NCBI RefSeq assembly: GCF_040958095.1
Contig: NC_091198.1
Location: forward strand, 34,914,941-34,978,940
Source: Procambarus clarkii
Taxonomy: Eukaryota > Arthropoda > Malacostraca > Decapoda > Cambaridae
Reading direction: 5' to 3'
Length of the DNA stretch: 64,000 nt
The translations under genes were made by a program, and so were the position numbers. Shown here piece by piece: positions 21,055-32,010 of the stretch. Within the stretch, counting starts at the first letter, position 1. Each line of letters starts with the position of its first letter. The notes under the pieces are model-generated. The model saw only the letters and a program-made list of their open reading frames with translations, was not told the origin of the DNA and did not search any database.

Positions 21055-24000
21055 GATGACTGTGGGATATCAGCTGAATAACCAGAACATAATTTGTAGT
21101 CTCACATACAACCAAAGTGTACTTAAGCTCTGCCTTTCCTTTCCAAAGGTGTTTATTTTTATTTTTATTTTTTTATTTTTGTTTGTTTGTCATCTTTGCC
21201 TGTTTTATACTCTTAATTATTTGTTCTTAGTTAATCCCCTTGTCACTAAACCTAGGGCTTTTTATTACCCTGTTAATTAACCATTACTAAGCTAATTATC
21301 TTCAAGATCATTTTTTTTTTTATGATTATCATTTTTCTTATTATTTTTTATTTTACATTTATATTGTCAGTCTCTACTGATTTTTTGTTTTTTTATTTTA
21401 TGTAACTTCTGTGTCCTCCCTGGCTATCTATTGGATCTTTATTTTACTTCTAAATTGTTACTATTTTATTGTATTTGCTTTTATTCTTGTGTTTTGCTTT
21501 ATCGTGTATCTTGTATCGTGATCCCTCTGCATCCTATGCACACTGATATTGATCCTGATCAAAATCTTCTGTCTCATATCTACACCAACCAGCACATTGA
21601 TCATCATTATTGCAAGTATTTCACAGCACACCAGGCTAAACACAAACTTCAAAATAGCACCTGTCTATCAGTTTATAACCAAAATGTTAGATCACTTGGT
21701 AAACATTTTGACGATTTAAATGCATTACTCACAGCAATAGGTACTAACCTATCGTTCATTATTTTAACAGAAACTTGGCTAAATAAAGACTATACCCAAC
21801 TCTACAACTTAGCTGGTTATAAAGCCATTCATAACTGTAGGCCTAATAAAAAAGGTGGTGGCACAGCTATATATTACCGAGATACATTTATCTGCAACAG
21901 TGTTATTAGTGACAGAGATGACTACTGTGAATATACTTTTGCTCAGTTTTCAATTAAATCCCTTAAATCTTCTTTGACTATTGGAGCCATCTATAGATTT
22001 CCCAATACTAACATAGCTTCTTTCTCAGACAACCTAAGGAATCTTATTATAAACAACAATCTCAACAAAAACCACATCATTCTGGGAGGAGATTTTAATA
22101 TTGACCTGGGTCAACAAAATTGCTCTCAAGTTAACTATTTCCTTAACAGCATGAACTCCTGTATGCTAATCCGCACAATCACCAAACCTACCCGAGTCAC
22201 CCAAACATCAGCCACTACCTTGGACCACATATGGACAAACATAACAGCTCCCCTTGTATCTGGTATAATCTACGACAGAACAACTGACCACTATCCTACC
22301 TTTCTCATAGCGAACATGGACATAACACCACCAAAAAGCAAGAAACTTTCATTTAGGCTACACAGTGAATCAGCTTTAGACAATCTTACAGAGGCACTTT
22401 ACAATATTAACTGGGATTCTGAATTCAATAATACCCATGATATAAATTCATTAGCTAACCTCTTCATCTCCAAAACTCTAAGCCTCTACAACATTCATTG
22501 TCCTCTCCTTACCAAGCAAGTAACTGACAAAAGATTAAACAATCCATGGCTCACAAGTGGCATTCTCAACTCAATCAACAAGAAACATGAATATGAAAAG
22601 AAAGTTAGGATTGGCCTAGTTTCAAAGGAAGTAGCTAAAAGGTACTCATCAATGCTTACCAGTATCATAAGAAAGGCAAAACTTGCATATTATGTGAATA
22701 GATTCAATGAAGCAAAAGGCAACATGAAAAGCACTTGGAAAACTATCTCTAGTATCCTAGGAACTAAACAACACTCACATAACCAAATAAAACTCTACAA
22801 GGATGGGGGTATACCGTCAACTGACTTAGAAATGGCAAATGAATTTAACAGTTTCTTTTCATCGGTTGGTGCTAATCTTGCCAGTAAAATCCCACAGACT
22901 CAGACACATATTAACACATATCTCTCAGGCAGCTATCCAAACTCTCTTCTCCTTTCACCAATCAGCCCGGCAGATGTTGTGTCCATCATACATTCTCTAA
23001 AAACCAAGGCAGGGAACACCAGTGAAATTCCGTCCATTGTGTACAAGAGAGCCTCCCATGCCCTTGCCCCACCCATAGCACTACTGTTCAACAAATCTAT
23101 AGAGTATCACACCTTCCCTGATATCCTCAAAAAAGCAAGAGTAACGCCAGTCCATAAAGGAGGCAATCCGGCGGACATAAACAATTATAGACCAATATCA
23201 AATCTACCCATTCTATCAAAAATATTTGAAAAAATTATTTACAAACAGCTCTATTCCTACCTCGTAAAATTCGACATACTCAGCCCCTGCCAGTTTGGCT
23301 TCCGGTCCCAAAAGAGCACCAATGATGCAATCATTAGTCTCCTTGACATTATCTACTCAGCCCTTGACAAAAATGAGTTTCCGATTGGACTCTTCATTGA
23401 CCTAAGAAAAGCCTTTGATACTGTTAATCACAACTACCTCTTACTTAAACTCCAGCATTATGGAATCCGAGGCCTTGCCCTTGACTACATCCGATCCTAT
23501 CTTAGTGACAGACACCAATATGTAACCATCAATGATACAACTTCTTCCACTCTACCAATTACCGTTGGAGTGCCACAGGGCAGCATCTTAGGACCTCTTC
23601 TATTTCTTATATATATAAACGATCTGCCTAATGTCTCTAATATTCTCAAACCTATATTGTTTGCTGACGATACTACCCTTATCTACTCAAACCTCAACCC
23701 ACATACACTAAATAATGTTGTGAATAATGAATTAAAAAAAGTCCACTTATGGATGTCAACGAACAAACTAACATTAAACATCGAAAAGACTTACTACATC
23801 TTATTTGGAAGCAAATCATCAAATGCAATTCAGCTTCAGATAGACAACATTAACATCAGTAATAAAAATGATGGCAAGTTTCTTGGCCTATTCCTAGACA
23901 AGAGACTCAACTTCAGCACCCACATTCAACACATAACTAAGAAAGTCTCTAAGACAGTTGGTATACTCTCCAAAATCAGATATTATGTTCCTAACTCTGC

Positions 24001-24991
24001 TCTCCTCTCACTATATTATGCACTAATCTACCCCTATCTTAATTATGGTATCTGTGCATGGGGGTCTACCACTGCAAACCACCTTAAGCCCATCATCACA
24101 CAGCAAAAATCTGCTATCAGAATAATAACTAACTCTGCTTTCAGACAACACTCAGCTCCCTTGTTTAAATCCCTAAACTTGCTAAATATTAACTCCCTCC
24201 ACACATTCTCTTGTGTCAACTACATTTACAAAACCCTGTTCTTAAATGCAAACCATGCTCTGAAACTCTCCCTGGACAGATGTAATAGGACCCATTATCA
24301 CCACACCAGAAATAAATATCTCTTTGATATCCCCAGGGTCAAACTTAATCTGTGTAAACACTCTATGCAAATTAAGGGACCTAGTCTATGGAACTCACTC
24401 CCTAGTGAATTGAAAAACTGTAAAACTTTTGCCTTATTTAAAAGCAAAACCAAAAAGTACCTAACTTCATCTATTTAGTTTCCTACACTGAGCTTTAAAT
24501 TTGCTCTGTACCTAGTGTTACCCAATCTCCTAATTTTTATGTAATATCAAACAACCTTATCATTGTGTTCATTGCTGTCTTCTTTTATGTGCTAGCCATA
24601 TGCTGTATTGTGACTACCAATTTTTGTCAACTACCATTCAAGCTGTCATTGCAATCAATCATATATTGTTTCTGCTGTATTGTGCCTACCAATTTGTTGT
24701 CAACTACCATTTTAAGCTGTCATTGCAATCAATCATAGCTACCTATGTACTCTAATATACTGTACCTATAATTTTCTCTCATCTTCTTTTTTTTTCATTC
24801 CATGTAATCTGTTTTCATTTTTTTGTCTATAAACTTTTCAAGTATTTACCTCCTTAAAATTTTCTTAGATTAAGGACCTGCCCGAAACGCTGCGCGTGCT
24901 AGTGGCTTTACAAGACTGTAATTACCATATTTGTATCCTCACATTCCTTATGTACATTCTTGTATATGCATAAATAAATAAATAAATAAAT
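21055..24991 (+). mobile_element. Full-length LINE (CR1/Jockey-like), single ORF
   Basis: A T-rich 5' region (21055-21430), an intact ORF, a ~0.5-kb 3' UTR and a terminal TAAA microsatellite at about 24970-24992. The 3' UTR contains a tandem duplication of ~80 bp (about 24600-24735) and a conserved block from 24881 (cccgaaacgctgcgcgtgct). A weak 6-bp duplication, aacctg, sits at 21049-21054 and 24992-24997; the simple-repeat tail makes this uncertain. Clade is inferred from APE plus RT without RNase H. Confidence 0.85.
21431..24478 (+). CDS. LINE endonuclease/reverse transcriptase, intact 1015 aa
   Basis: One open frame encodes the proteins for target-primed reverse transcription. After a hydrophobic ~40-residue leader of doubtful reality, an APE endonuclease runs from ~80 to 300 (YNQNVRSL, ILTETWL, GGDFN with Asp221, TTDHYPTF). 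The RT follows, about 530-800, with NNYRPISNLPILSKI, LFIDLRKAFDTVNH, VPQGSILGPLLF and FADD at 744-747. The C terminus lacks RNase H. All catalytic residues seen are intact, so this copy could be functional. True translation may begin at Met36. Confidence 0.9.
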   Translation: MDLYFTSKLLLFYCICFYSCVLLYRVSCIVIPLHPMHTDIDPDQNLLSHIYTNQHIDHHYCKYFTAHQAKHKLQNSTCLSVYNQNVRSLGKHFDDLNALLTAIGTNLSFIILTETWLNKDYTQLYNLAGYKAIHNCRPNKKGGGTAIYYRDTFICNSVISDRDDYCEYTFAQFSIKSLKSSLTIGAIYRFPNTNIASFSDNLRNLIINNNLNKNHIILGGDFNIDLGQQNCSQVNYFLNSMNSCMLIRTITKPTRVTQTSATTLDHIWTNITAPLVSGIIYDRTTDHYPTFLIANMDITPPKSKKLSFRLHSESALDNLTEALYNINWDSEFNNTHDINSLANLFISKTLSLYNIHCPLLTKQVTDKRLNNPWLTSGILNSINKKHEYEKKVRIGLVSKEVAKRYSSMLTSIIRKAKLAYYVNRFNEAKGNMKSTWKTISSILGTKQHSHNQIKLYKDGGIPSTDLEMANEFNSFFSSVGANLASKIPQTQTHINTYLSGSYPNSLLLSPISPADVVSIIHSLKTKAGNTSEIPSIVYKRASHALAPPIALLFNKSIEYHTFPDILKKARVTPVHKGGNPADINNYRPISNLPILSKIFEKIIYKQLYSYLVKFDILSPCQFGFRSQKSTNDAIISLLDIIYSALDKNEFPIGLFIDLRKAFDTVNHNYLLLKLQHYGIRGLALDYIRSYLSDRHQYVTINDTTSSTLPITVGVPQGSILGPLLFLIYINDLPNVSNILKPILFADDTTLIYSNLNPHTLNNVVNNELKKVHLWMSTNKLTLNIEKTYYILFGSKSSNAIQLQIDNINISNKNDGKFLGLFLDKRLNFSTHIQHITKKVSKTVGILSKIRYYVPNSALLSLYYALIYPYLNYGICAWGSTTANHLKPIITQQKSAIRIITNSAFRQHSAPLFKSLNLLNINSLHTFSCVNYIYKTLFLNANHALKLSLDRCNRTHYHHTRNKYLFDIPRVKLNLCKHSMQIKGPSLWNSLPSELKNCKTFALFKSKTKKYLTSSI

Positions 24992-26995
24992 AACCTGCAG
25001 ACGTCGTCGTGCTGATCTCGGGTCCGTGCTTACAACGCCAGCGTCTCCCTCCGACGTTGAAGAACAACCGACGACACAAGGCGGACGGGCAGGCGGACGA
25101 ACGCTGAACTTGCAACGTAGGAGGAATCCCTGCTACAACGGACGGGCAGGGCGCTTAAGACAAACACACCGGGCTACACCGGCCAGGCGGGAACGCCTGG
25201 GAACCAACCTGCTGGTCGACACCGGCCAGACGGAGTACATGGAGTAACGGTCCTGGCTACCCCCGAGGCAAGCAGGACACGTGCCTGAGGGCCTGGGCGA
25301 CGGGAAGCTTTAAATAACACACCGGGCTACACCGGCCAGACGAACATCTGGGTACAACATGCCGGTCTTACACCAGGCAGACGGACGTCTGGGGACAACT
25401 TGTTCGGCGACAACTCCGGGGAAGACGTACCTGGGGACTCCGGGACTCCAAAGGGGCCTGAGACTAACTTCCCGGGCAACACGGCCGGGCGAGACGTCCG
25501 AGGGCGACGTGCCTAGCTGAGAACACACCACACACGCCAAGGACCCCGTGGCCTACCAGCCAAGCGCTGCCACAAGGCGCTGGGAACCAACCTGCCGGGC
25601 AACACCGGCCAGACGGAGGACAAGGAGTAACGGTCCTGGCAACCCCCCAGGCAAGCAGGACACGTGCCTGAGGGCCTGGACGACGGAAAGCTTGAAATAA
25701 CACACCGGGCTACACCGGCCAGACGTACGTCTGGGGACTACATGCCGGTCTTACACCGGGCAGACGGACGACTGGGGACAACTTGTTCGGCGACAACTCC
25801 GGGGGAGACGTACTTGGGGACTCCGGGACTCCAAAGGGCCTGGGACTACCTCCCCGGGCAACACGGCCGGGCGAGACGTCCGAGGGCGACGTGCCTAGCT
25901 GAGAACACACCACACACGCCAAGGACCCCGCGGCCTACCAACCAAGCGCTGCCACACGGCATGCTCAGGGCCTAGACGAAAGGGAGGGGGGGGGCCGCAC
26001 ACAGGCGCGCCTGTACGGCGTGGCGCAAAGCCACGTGGATTAGCACCCAAATAAGGGAACAGGAAGGGCAGGACACAGCCCAGCCGTGCGCTCCACGGAG
26101 CGCCGTGCCACGTGGCAGCACGACCAGGCGTGTGCCCCATAGCAGGCCCGGGCGAAGGGCCGGAACCTGGCCACGAGTCGTCGCCAGAGCGACGCTTGTC
26201 CGCACAGGGAGACCCGACCCCTGGGGACAGCCCAGGGAAACCGGCAGACCGGCAACAGGGAACACCCGAGGGAAAACAGGAAAGTCGCAGAAGCACGCCC
26301 TGCCGGCCAGGCACGTGACGCCCCGGCAAGGCATGGGCCCCAAGGCGGGGCCCGCCAGAGGGCCGCCCACGCCTGGCCACGTGTCGCCGCCGCCAAGAAC
26401 ATGCGCCCCGGGCGTAGGACCGAACCTGGCCACAAGCCGTCGCCGACGGCGACACATGTCCTCGGACAAGGAGAAAACCTGGCCCCATGGGCCGGCCCAG
26501 GGAACCCGGCGGGCCGGCAGCGGGGAGCCCCGAAGGAAAGGCGGGAAGGACGCCGACGCACGCCCAAACGACCAGACACGTGGTCGATGGCGGCGAGGCA
26601 TGGGCCCCAAGGCAGAGCACGAAGGGCGAAGGGCCCTTCACGCCTGGCCACGTGGCGACGCCGGCAAGGGCACGCCTGGCCGCCGACGGGGCCCCGGGCA
26701 GGGTGCGCGCCTGGGCACGCCATGCTGCGGGGCCCTCTGGACACGACGGGCGCGGCTGGACGGTGCCCCACCTGAGAGGAGACCGAACGCAGGCCCCTAG
26801 GGACGCGGCCCGGCGCACGCCGACCCTAAGCCAGCCACGCGACCTGCACGGCACGGGGGCGCCAGACACGGGCCAAGAAGGGCGCCCCAGCTCTCCCGGG
26901 AACTAGCAGCAGAGAGCCCAAAGGACTAACTAAGTCTGCACACACGTACCGCGAGGGGATGGCGCTTGGCACACGCCGCACTGCGGAGGTCCTGA
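24992..26995. other. Unassigned GC-rich, CpG-rich block
   Basis: No protein family recognised on either strand. Several long overlapping frames exist (for example 25895-26869 minus, 324 codons), but they are Arg/Pro/Gly/Ala-rich and open because stop codons are rare at this composition. From about 26150 to 26700 a degenerate unit with ctggccac, a gtcgcc block and gcatgggccccaaggc recurs (gcatgggcc near 26331 and 26598). It might be 5' or gag sequence of an uncharacterised element. Confidence 0.45.
25195..25960. repeat. 383-bp tandem duplication
   Basis: Two head-to-tail copies (about 25195-25577 and 25578-25960) share ggagtaacggtcctggc, the caccggccagacg blocks and the end gccaagcgctgccaca. 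They differ by scattered substitutions and small indels, so the duplication is not brand new. Confidence 0.75.
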
Positions 26996-27019
26996 CTAGA
27001 ATTGAACAGAAAACCTCAC

Positions 27020-27135
27020 CTTGGGGTTAAAAGTGTAGGGCAGGAGGCCCCTGCCGGATCGGTCTGGGGTGTCGAGGGCCCCATGATGTCCGTGAGAGAG
27101 AGGCCAGATACCGAGGCAGCTGGCGTGATGTCCAT
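27020..27135 (-). CDS. Candidate first coding exon (unknown protein)
   Basis: Sixty bp downstream of the possible start site an ATG at 27135-27133 opens 38 codons beginning MDITPAASVSGLSLTDIMGP. The frame meets a consensus 5' splice donor, AAG followed by GTGAGG, at 27020/27019; unspliced it stops two codons later. The peptide is Ser/Thr/Pro-rich and not recognised. No acceptor or second exon could be assigned in the GC-rich block downstream. It could equally be chance. Confidence 0.2.
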
Positions 27136-27222
27136 CTCGTGCGAAGTCGGGTGGCCGGGGAGTGGTTGCGAGGGCAGCGGCGGGGGCAGGCGGAGTGAGG
27201 GCAGAGCCCCTCTGTGCCCCCG

Positions 27223-27230
27223 TATTTATA
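27223..27230 (-). promoter_or_regulatory. Possible TATA box
   Basis: On the minus strand TATAAATA lies in a CpG-rich context (dense CpG at 27245-27275 upstream). A start about 30 bp downstream would fall near 27196. It is placed sensibly for the candidate first exon at 27020-27135, but no expression evidence is available. Confidence 0.3.
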
Positions 27231-27989
27231 CGGCCCCAGACTGCCCGCGCAACGCCGCGGGACGCGCTGCGCAAATGTTTCTTTCTCCCCCATCAGAAAC
27301 ATCCCCGCTTGCGAAGCAGTGGCCATTTCCCAGTACTCCCGAACACTCGCCACACCTCTCCATTGTCTGATGTGTTGTATTTGTGGTTCACTGTGTGGAT
27401 CACTTGTTGATGTCAGTCCTTTTAAATATATTTATATATTTAATATTTATAATATAATATGTATACCGTATATTTGTAATATTATGTATGTTATTTTGTT
27501 CAAACACATGGCAGGTACTTAGCGTAGGGTATTGAAGCTGGTCCCTGGTGCGGTACAGGTGACCTCTTGTTGTCCCAGGTTGATGTCACCAGTTTCCAGT
27601 TACTCGATTTATAACACTGATGCCGCCTCTTGCCACTATTCTATATTTCTAGTATTCTATGCACGATTTTCCTACACTTCCAACTTATATGTTGTTGTGA
27701 TACCCATTCCACTTCACTGTTCCACGAATCACCGTTCACTATTTTTTCCTCATACACACATGTACACAAAGCCTCGTGCACTGTCTCACACGTGGTCTCC
27801 CGTTTATTCTCTATTTAACACAAAGTTCTATTGTTAATGACTGTTTTCAATTTTCCAGCGGGTCACTATGCACTTTGATATGTCTGTAATCAGTAATCCA
27901 TGGCAGTAGTCCTAAGAAATCCCGGTTAATGTCGCGATTTTAACGGAGCGCGCATGATACGTCTTCCCCCTCCCTCGACTTGTTCATAA
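27231..27989. other. Intergenic, AT-rich, nothing recognised
   Basis: A CpG-rich start gives way at about 27370 to A/T-rich sequence with TATAT runs near 27420-27490. I see no coding, RNA or transposon signature before the LINE fragment at 27990. Confidence 0.4.
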
Positions 27990-28616
27990 GCATTGATCCA
28001 AATGGATAACAAAAACTGGAACTCAACTCAGAATGTATCAGGTTCATGATTTGTACCAAGAGAAACAACAACGGCACTTTCCTGCACCGTGGGAGGTTAC
28101 ACCCTTTCTAGTTTTAATCCCTCCCTTTCCACCTCAACAAAATTATTCGCACACCCTCCGTCACTATGTGATGGAGTGCGAAAAGATACGTGAATTTAGA
28201 GACAATTCTATAACCAATGTTCCAGCGATGTGTAAATATTTCATTCAAAATGATCTGCTACCAGAAATTTTAGCCAAATATCCCCAGTTTGCTAACTGTA
28301 GGTAGTAACTAAGTGATTGTAACCTATCCACCGCTGCCCACTGGATGGGGGGCGGTGTGCAGGACAAACATATAAATTTTGACACTAGCTCTCCACATAT
28401 GTCAGTTGCTTAATTTAGAACCTGTACTTGAGGTCGATCTCGAACCCATTGTTGATGTGACGACTTATATTGAATTTTGTAACTAGCTCATCAAGATTGT
28501 AACTTGCTTAGCTAAATGAATTGTGGGGTTCAGTCCCTGAGCCCATTATGTGCCTCTGTAACCCTTTCCACTACCGCCCACAAGATGGGTATGGGGTGCA
28601 TAATAAATGAACTTAA
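27990..28616 (+). mobile_element. Truncated, internally deleted copy of the I-group LINE
   Basis: Starts with the sequence encoding the QLRMYQVHDLY region of ORF2 and ends with the same 3' UTR as 13502-13817. Between FPP and QNYSH about 770 bp of the full copy, holding RNase H, is missing; the join is at about 28131. The frame 28033-28305 stays open across the deletion. Confidence 0.85.
28033..28305 (+). pseudogene. I-group ORF2 C-terminal remnant lacking RNase H
   Basis: Ninety codons: 34 residues from the region before RNase H joined to the last ~55 residues of ORF2, including half of the C-terminal Cys/His motif. It has no catalytic capacity. Confidence 0.8.
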
Positions 28617-28634
28617 CTAGCTAACTGTTCTCTA

Positions 28635-29017
28635 GTATTAGATTTCTAAGGTTAGTGTTAAATTCAGTCACATCAGTGTTAGGAATCCTGTAGACTGCTC
28701 CCACAGTCAGGACAGCATCGCTACCCTTGACTCTGAAACAAGCAAATATATACTCTCCACAAGGGTCTCTAGATTTAATTACTTTTAAGCACGCCAGTTC
28801 TTGGTGGTAGTAAAGAGAAGTACCACCGCCTTCTTGTATAGGACGACAGTTGTGAATAGCTGAGTAGTTAGGTATGTTGAAGAGTTGAGTAGTGTCCTCT
28901 TTTTAACCACGTTTCATTAAGCACAACAAAAGAGAATTTGTAGTCAACTGTTTGAATTAGGGCATTAACATCATCAAGGTGTTTGTTTAGAGATCTTACA
29001 TTCAGTTAATTACAGAA
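28635..29017 (-). pseudogene. LINE endonuclease (APE) fragment
   Basis: On the minus strand from 29017 the translation gives LNVRSLNKHLDDVNALIQ, VVLNETWL, then after a frameshift near 28877 NYSAIHNCRPI, GGGTSLYYH and GAVYRIPNTD. It matches the N-terminal endonuclease of the LINE at 21431 at moderate identity, so it comes from a related family. The RT part is missing. Confidence 0.7.
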
Positions 29018-29024
29018 ACATTGT

Positions 29025-29655
29025 GATGATGTGTTGAAACAAATAAAAACAAGACTCAAGGTGATTCAGGAGGGTGAAGAAATGATAAAGAGAATGGCAA
29101 TGGTGGACAGTAGTAACACACTTAAGAATTATTCAATAATAAATACAAATTCGTCCTTCACTTATGGTAAAGAAAAGTCTACTTGGAAGGATTCAATTTA
29201 CATGAGATTACGATTAGGATATAAATATATCTGGCAATACGGTGTTGATGTCAGTGAAAGAGATAAGGAGTGTAAATTATGTAGTATGCCGCACGCCCAC
29301 ACCTTAGAACATTATGTATTAGAGTGTCACCTTATTGAAAAATATAGAAATAAGGAAATAAATAGTGTACCACATCAAATTGTTTGGATGTGTCATAATG
29401 GTATAATAGACAGTATACTTAGGAGCTACAAGAATTTTGCCCCAAGAATGTAACAATTATATGCTGTACTTGCTGTATGCAATGTTAAATGGGATTCTTG
29501 TACTGTTATATGTCTATTTGTACTCACTGAATTTGTGCGCCCCTTGAGGGACTTGAAGTAGAGGGGGGTAGAAATAGCCTAAGCTACTCTATCCCTTTGA
29601 GATGTATTTATTGCTTATCTCAATAAACATACTTGAACTTGAACTTGATGATGTG
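29025..29655 (+). mobile_element. 3' fragment of a second I-group LINE family
   Basis: A 140-codon frame and a ~200-bp 3' UTR ending in a CTTGAA tandem tail (about 29631-29647). Family membership is inferred from similarity of the C-terminal Cys/His region to that at 13818-17525. Confidence 0.75.
29031..29453 (+). pseudogene. I-group ORF2 C terminus, second family
   Basis: Residues MRLRLGYKYIWQYG, CKLCSMPHAHTLEHYVLEC and the Ile-rich end align with the last ~130 residues of the I-group ORF2 at 13818-17525. The Cys-x2-Cys...His...Cys motif is intact. 5'-truncated: endonuclease, RT and RNase H are absent. Confidence 0.75.
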
Positions 29656-30717
29656 TTAAAACATTGTTTACATCATGTGCTGTATAATACCTGCAATTTT
29701 AATCATTAAAGTGATGATTGTCATAGATACTAGATAAGAGGTTTAGTTCTGGTGCTATATTAGTTTGCATTAAAGGGCTGTTTGATGGAAAAAAGGCAAA
29801 AAAGACAATTATAAAAAAAGATCTAGATATAAAAAAAAATAAAAATATACAAGACTATACAAAAAAATGAGGTTGATTGCTTTAAGAAACTCTCAGGTAC
29901 AAGGATCTATGTTTAAAAAAATATACAAAACTATACAAAAAATGAGATAGACGTTTGTTAAGTTTCCTTTCATCTGATACGTCTACTTATCTATCAGGAT
30001 ATAGAGGCATCAGCAGTAAATAAATACCCTGGAGTTCTGGAAGTATTGTGGGTGGTTCCCCAGGTGTGGTCTGGCCCCGGGGCACCTTTGGCGCCCGGGA
30101 CACCCTGGGCACCCGGGGCACCCGGGGCACCCTGGGCACGTGGTGTACCCGGGGCACCCTGGGAGCCCCATCATTGGGGGGGGGGGGGAAATATAAGACT
30201 TACGGCGGACATTAACGAGCAGTTCGACTGATTTCGTACATTCCCGTTTCGTATCCAATATCTTTGGCCATTATTTTTCATTTACAAAGATGTATAATAA
30301 TGATAATGATAATAATAATAACAATAATAATAATAATAATAAAATATTTATTATTGTATAATTGCGTTGTACAGCCAGACTACACAGTATTATTGACAGG
30401 TCATTATGGTGGAGGTTACATACACCATACTTCCGTCCCATACACCTTCCTGGTGTATGGGAAGGAAGAGTGTCAGCTGTGACAACACCCGCAGCTGCGG
30501 CTCGTCACTTATTCACCACTTCTGGTTATCTTGCACATTTTAGATGGTAAGGAAGTTTTATTGTGCCCTTGGTAAGGCAGTGACGAATAAGTGTGGTGTA
30601 TAGATCAGTGAGAGGGTAGGCAGAGGGTGAGCCAGGTCAGGTCAGGACGTGGTGACCTCTGACGGAAGCAGCTCTTAAGAACACTTGAGCGGGTCACCTG
30701 TTGGGACGGGTCTGTCT
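29656..30717. other. AT-rich intergenic sequence with simple repeats
   Basis: Poly-A-rich blocks with a repeated tatacaaaactatacaaaaaa motif (29845-29945), a GC-rich Pro/Gly-type repeat (30070-30165) and an AAT microsatellite (about 30297-30345). No gene recognised. Confidence 0.5.
30070..30165. repeat. 9/12-bp GC repeat (ggcacccgg)
   Basis: Degenerate tandem ggcacccgg/ggcaccctg units. The minus strand reads a collagen-like CPGCPG repeat, but there is no gene around it. Confidence 0.65.
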
Positions 30718-31205
30718 AATTACCCAAAGCTATTTAAAGTTCCTTACAAGCTGCCCAAAGCTACTCAAAACTTCCTAACAAGCTACCCAAAGCTACTCAA
30801 AGCTTCCTAACAAGCTACCCAAAGCTTCCTAATATTACATTAGTGTTTGCTGGTGTTCACCCTTCTGTACCTACCTACCTAACCTAACCAACCTACCTAC
30901 CCAAACATAACCTAACAAAACCTAACCTATTCAAACCTAACAATATAACCTGTAGGCAACAATATATTTTGGATAAGTCGCTCCACAACATTGTCACTTG
31001 AATCGTCGACTTCCTATGGCCTCTCATGCCACTTAGTTTCATCTAATTTCATTATAAACTTATTATTTCAGAGTAAATATATGTTTTTTCATGTTCTACC
31101 TTCAGCACCAATGTTACAGTGAGTAAATATATCATATTTCTTCATTATTTATGTAATATTAGGAAGCTTTGAGTAGATTTGGGTAGCTTTGGGTAATTAG
31201 ATGGA
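30718..31205. repeat. Inverted repeat, possible foldback/MITE
   Basis: taattacccaaagct at 30718 and the agctacccaaagcttcctaatattacat block ending near 30842 reappear inverted at about 31150-31197. The left side has three tandem copies of the cctaacaagctacccaaagct unit. Probably a small foldback element; no TSD recognised. Confidence 0.55.
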
Positions 31206-31323
31206 CCAGTTGGGACGACTCCGCAAGGAACGGGACATTAGCATTAAAGTGCTGCCACTTAGCAGTACCTCTGTTCTGGGTGCAGTTGAAATGTTTGTAT
31301 ATAGGCCTCTTATATACCTGAAT

Positions 31324-31617
31324 TTATCTGAGGGCCCTTAACACACTAGTGACCTTGACGAGGACAAGAAAACGGTGTCTTGTCAATGGCCCTCCCCACA
31401 TTTGTCCTGATGATTTTTGTTGCTGGATTTTAAGGTTCAGCATAGTTTTGTCATTTAAGGCTTCGGCGGGTAGGCGGTTCCTTGGGTTTATAACCCTGTG
31501 GGTGAAAAAGCATCTGTTTTCAGTCCTACATTGTGGCTTGTTGAACTTGAAACTGTTGCTCCTTCTTTGTGTTACATCTGACTGTTTGAAGAAATTGTCT
31601 GGATCAACATCCTCCAA
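31324..31617 (-). pseudogene. LINE RT C-terminal fragment
   Basis: Ninety-seven codons with DPDNFFKQSD, RTENRCFFTHRVINPRNRLP and the following helix. It resembles the post-RT end of CR1-like proteins (compare RVVDGWNKLSEKVVEA at 50641-50720). No RT motif remains. Sequence to about 31830 may belong to the same relic. Confidence 0.5.
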
Positions 31618-31856
31618 ATTGTTCAGTATTTTTAAAATTTAAATGAAATATGCTATGTCATACCTGGTTTGCAATGTTGTTAGCCCTGTGGCCCTCAACT
31701 GTTCCTAATACATGAGTTGACTTGGCTCTGGAATGATTTTTGTTGCCCGGGGTTGCACCTCCTCCCGAACAGCTATATCTCTCCGATGATGAGGTCTCCA
31801 TGCTTGGATACAATTGCACCAGAGATTTATATATAACTAGCAGTACCCGGCCACGC

Positions 31857-31930
31857 GTTGCTGTGGCTCAGCAACATTAGATGGCAACAACAAATCATCA
31901 AACATATGTGCGTTGCTGAGCCACAGCAAC
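31857..31930. repeat. 19-bp perfect inverted repeat
   Basis: gttgctgtggctcagcaac at 31857-31875 and its exact reverse complement at 31912-31930, separated by 36 bp. It would form a strong hairpin; origin unknown. Confidence 0.6.
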
Positions 31931-32010
31931 ATTCCTTGTCCCCTAGTCCTCCCCACCATAACCCCTTCACCCGTCTCCTCGACCTCCCAACCATTCCCCA
32001 CTCCACCGTC

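Noticed and set aside
25895..26869. 324-codon minus-strand protein in the GC-rich block
   Set aside because: Overlapping frames of similar length exist on both strands; residues mirror base composition and no domain is seen.
30010..30258. Collagen-like gene
   Set aside because: A short GC repeat with Cys-Pro-Gly triplets on one strand only; no exon structure.
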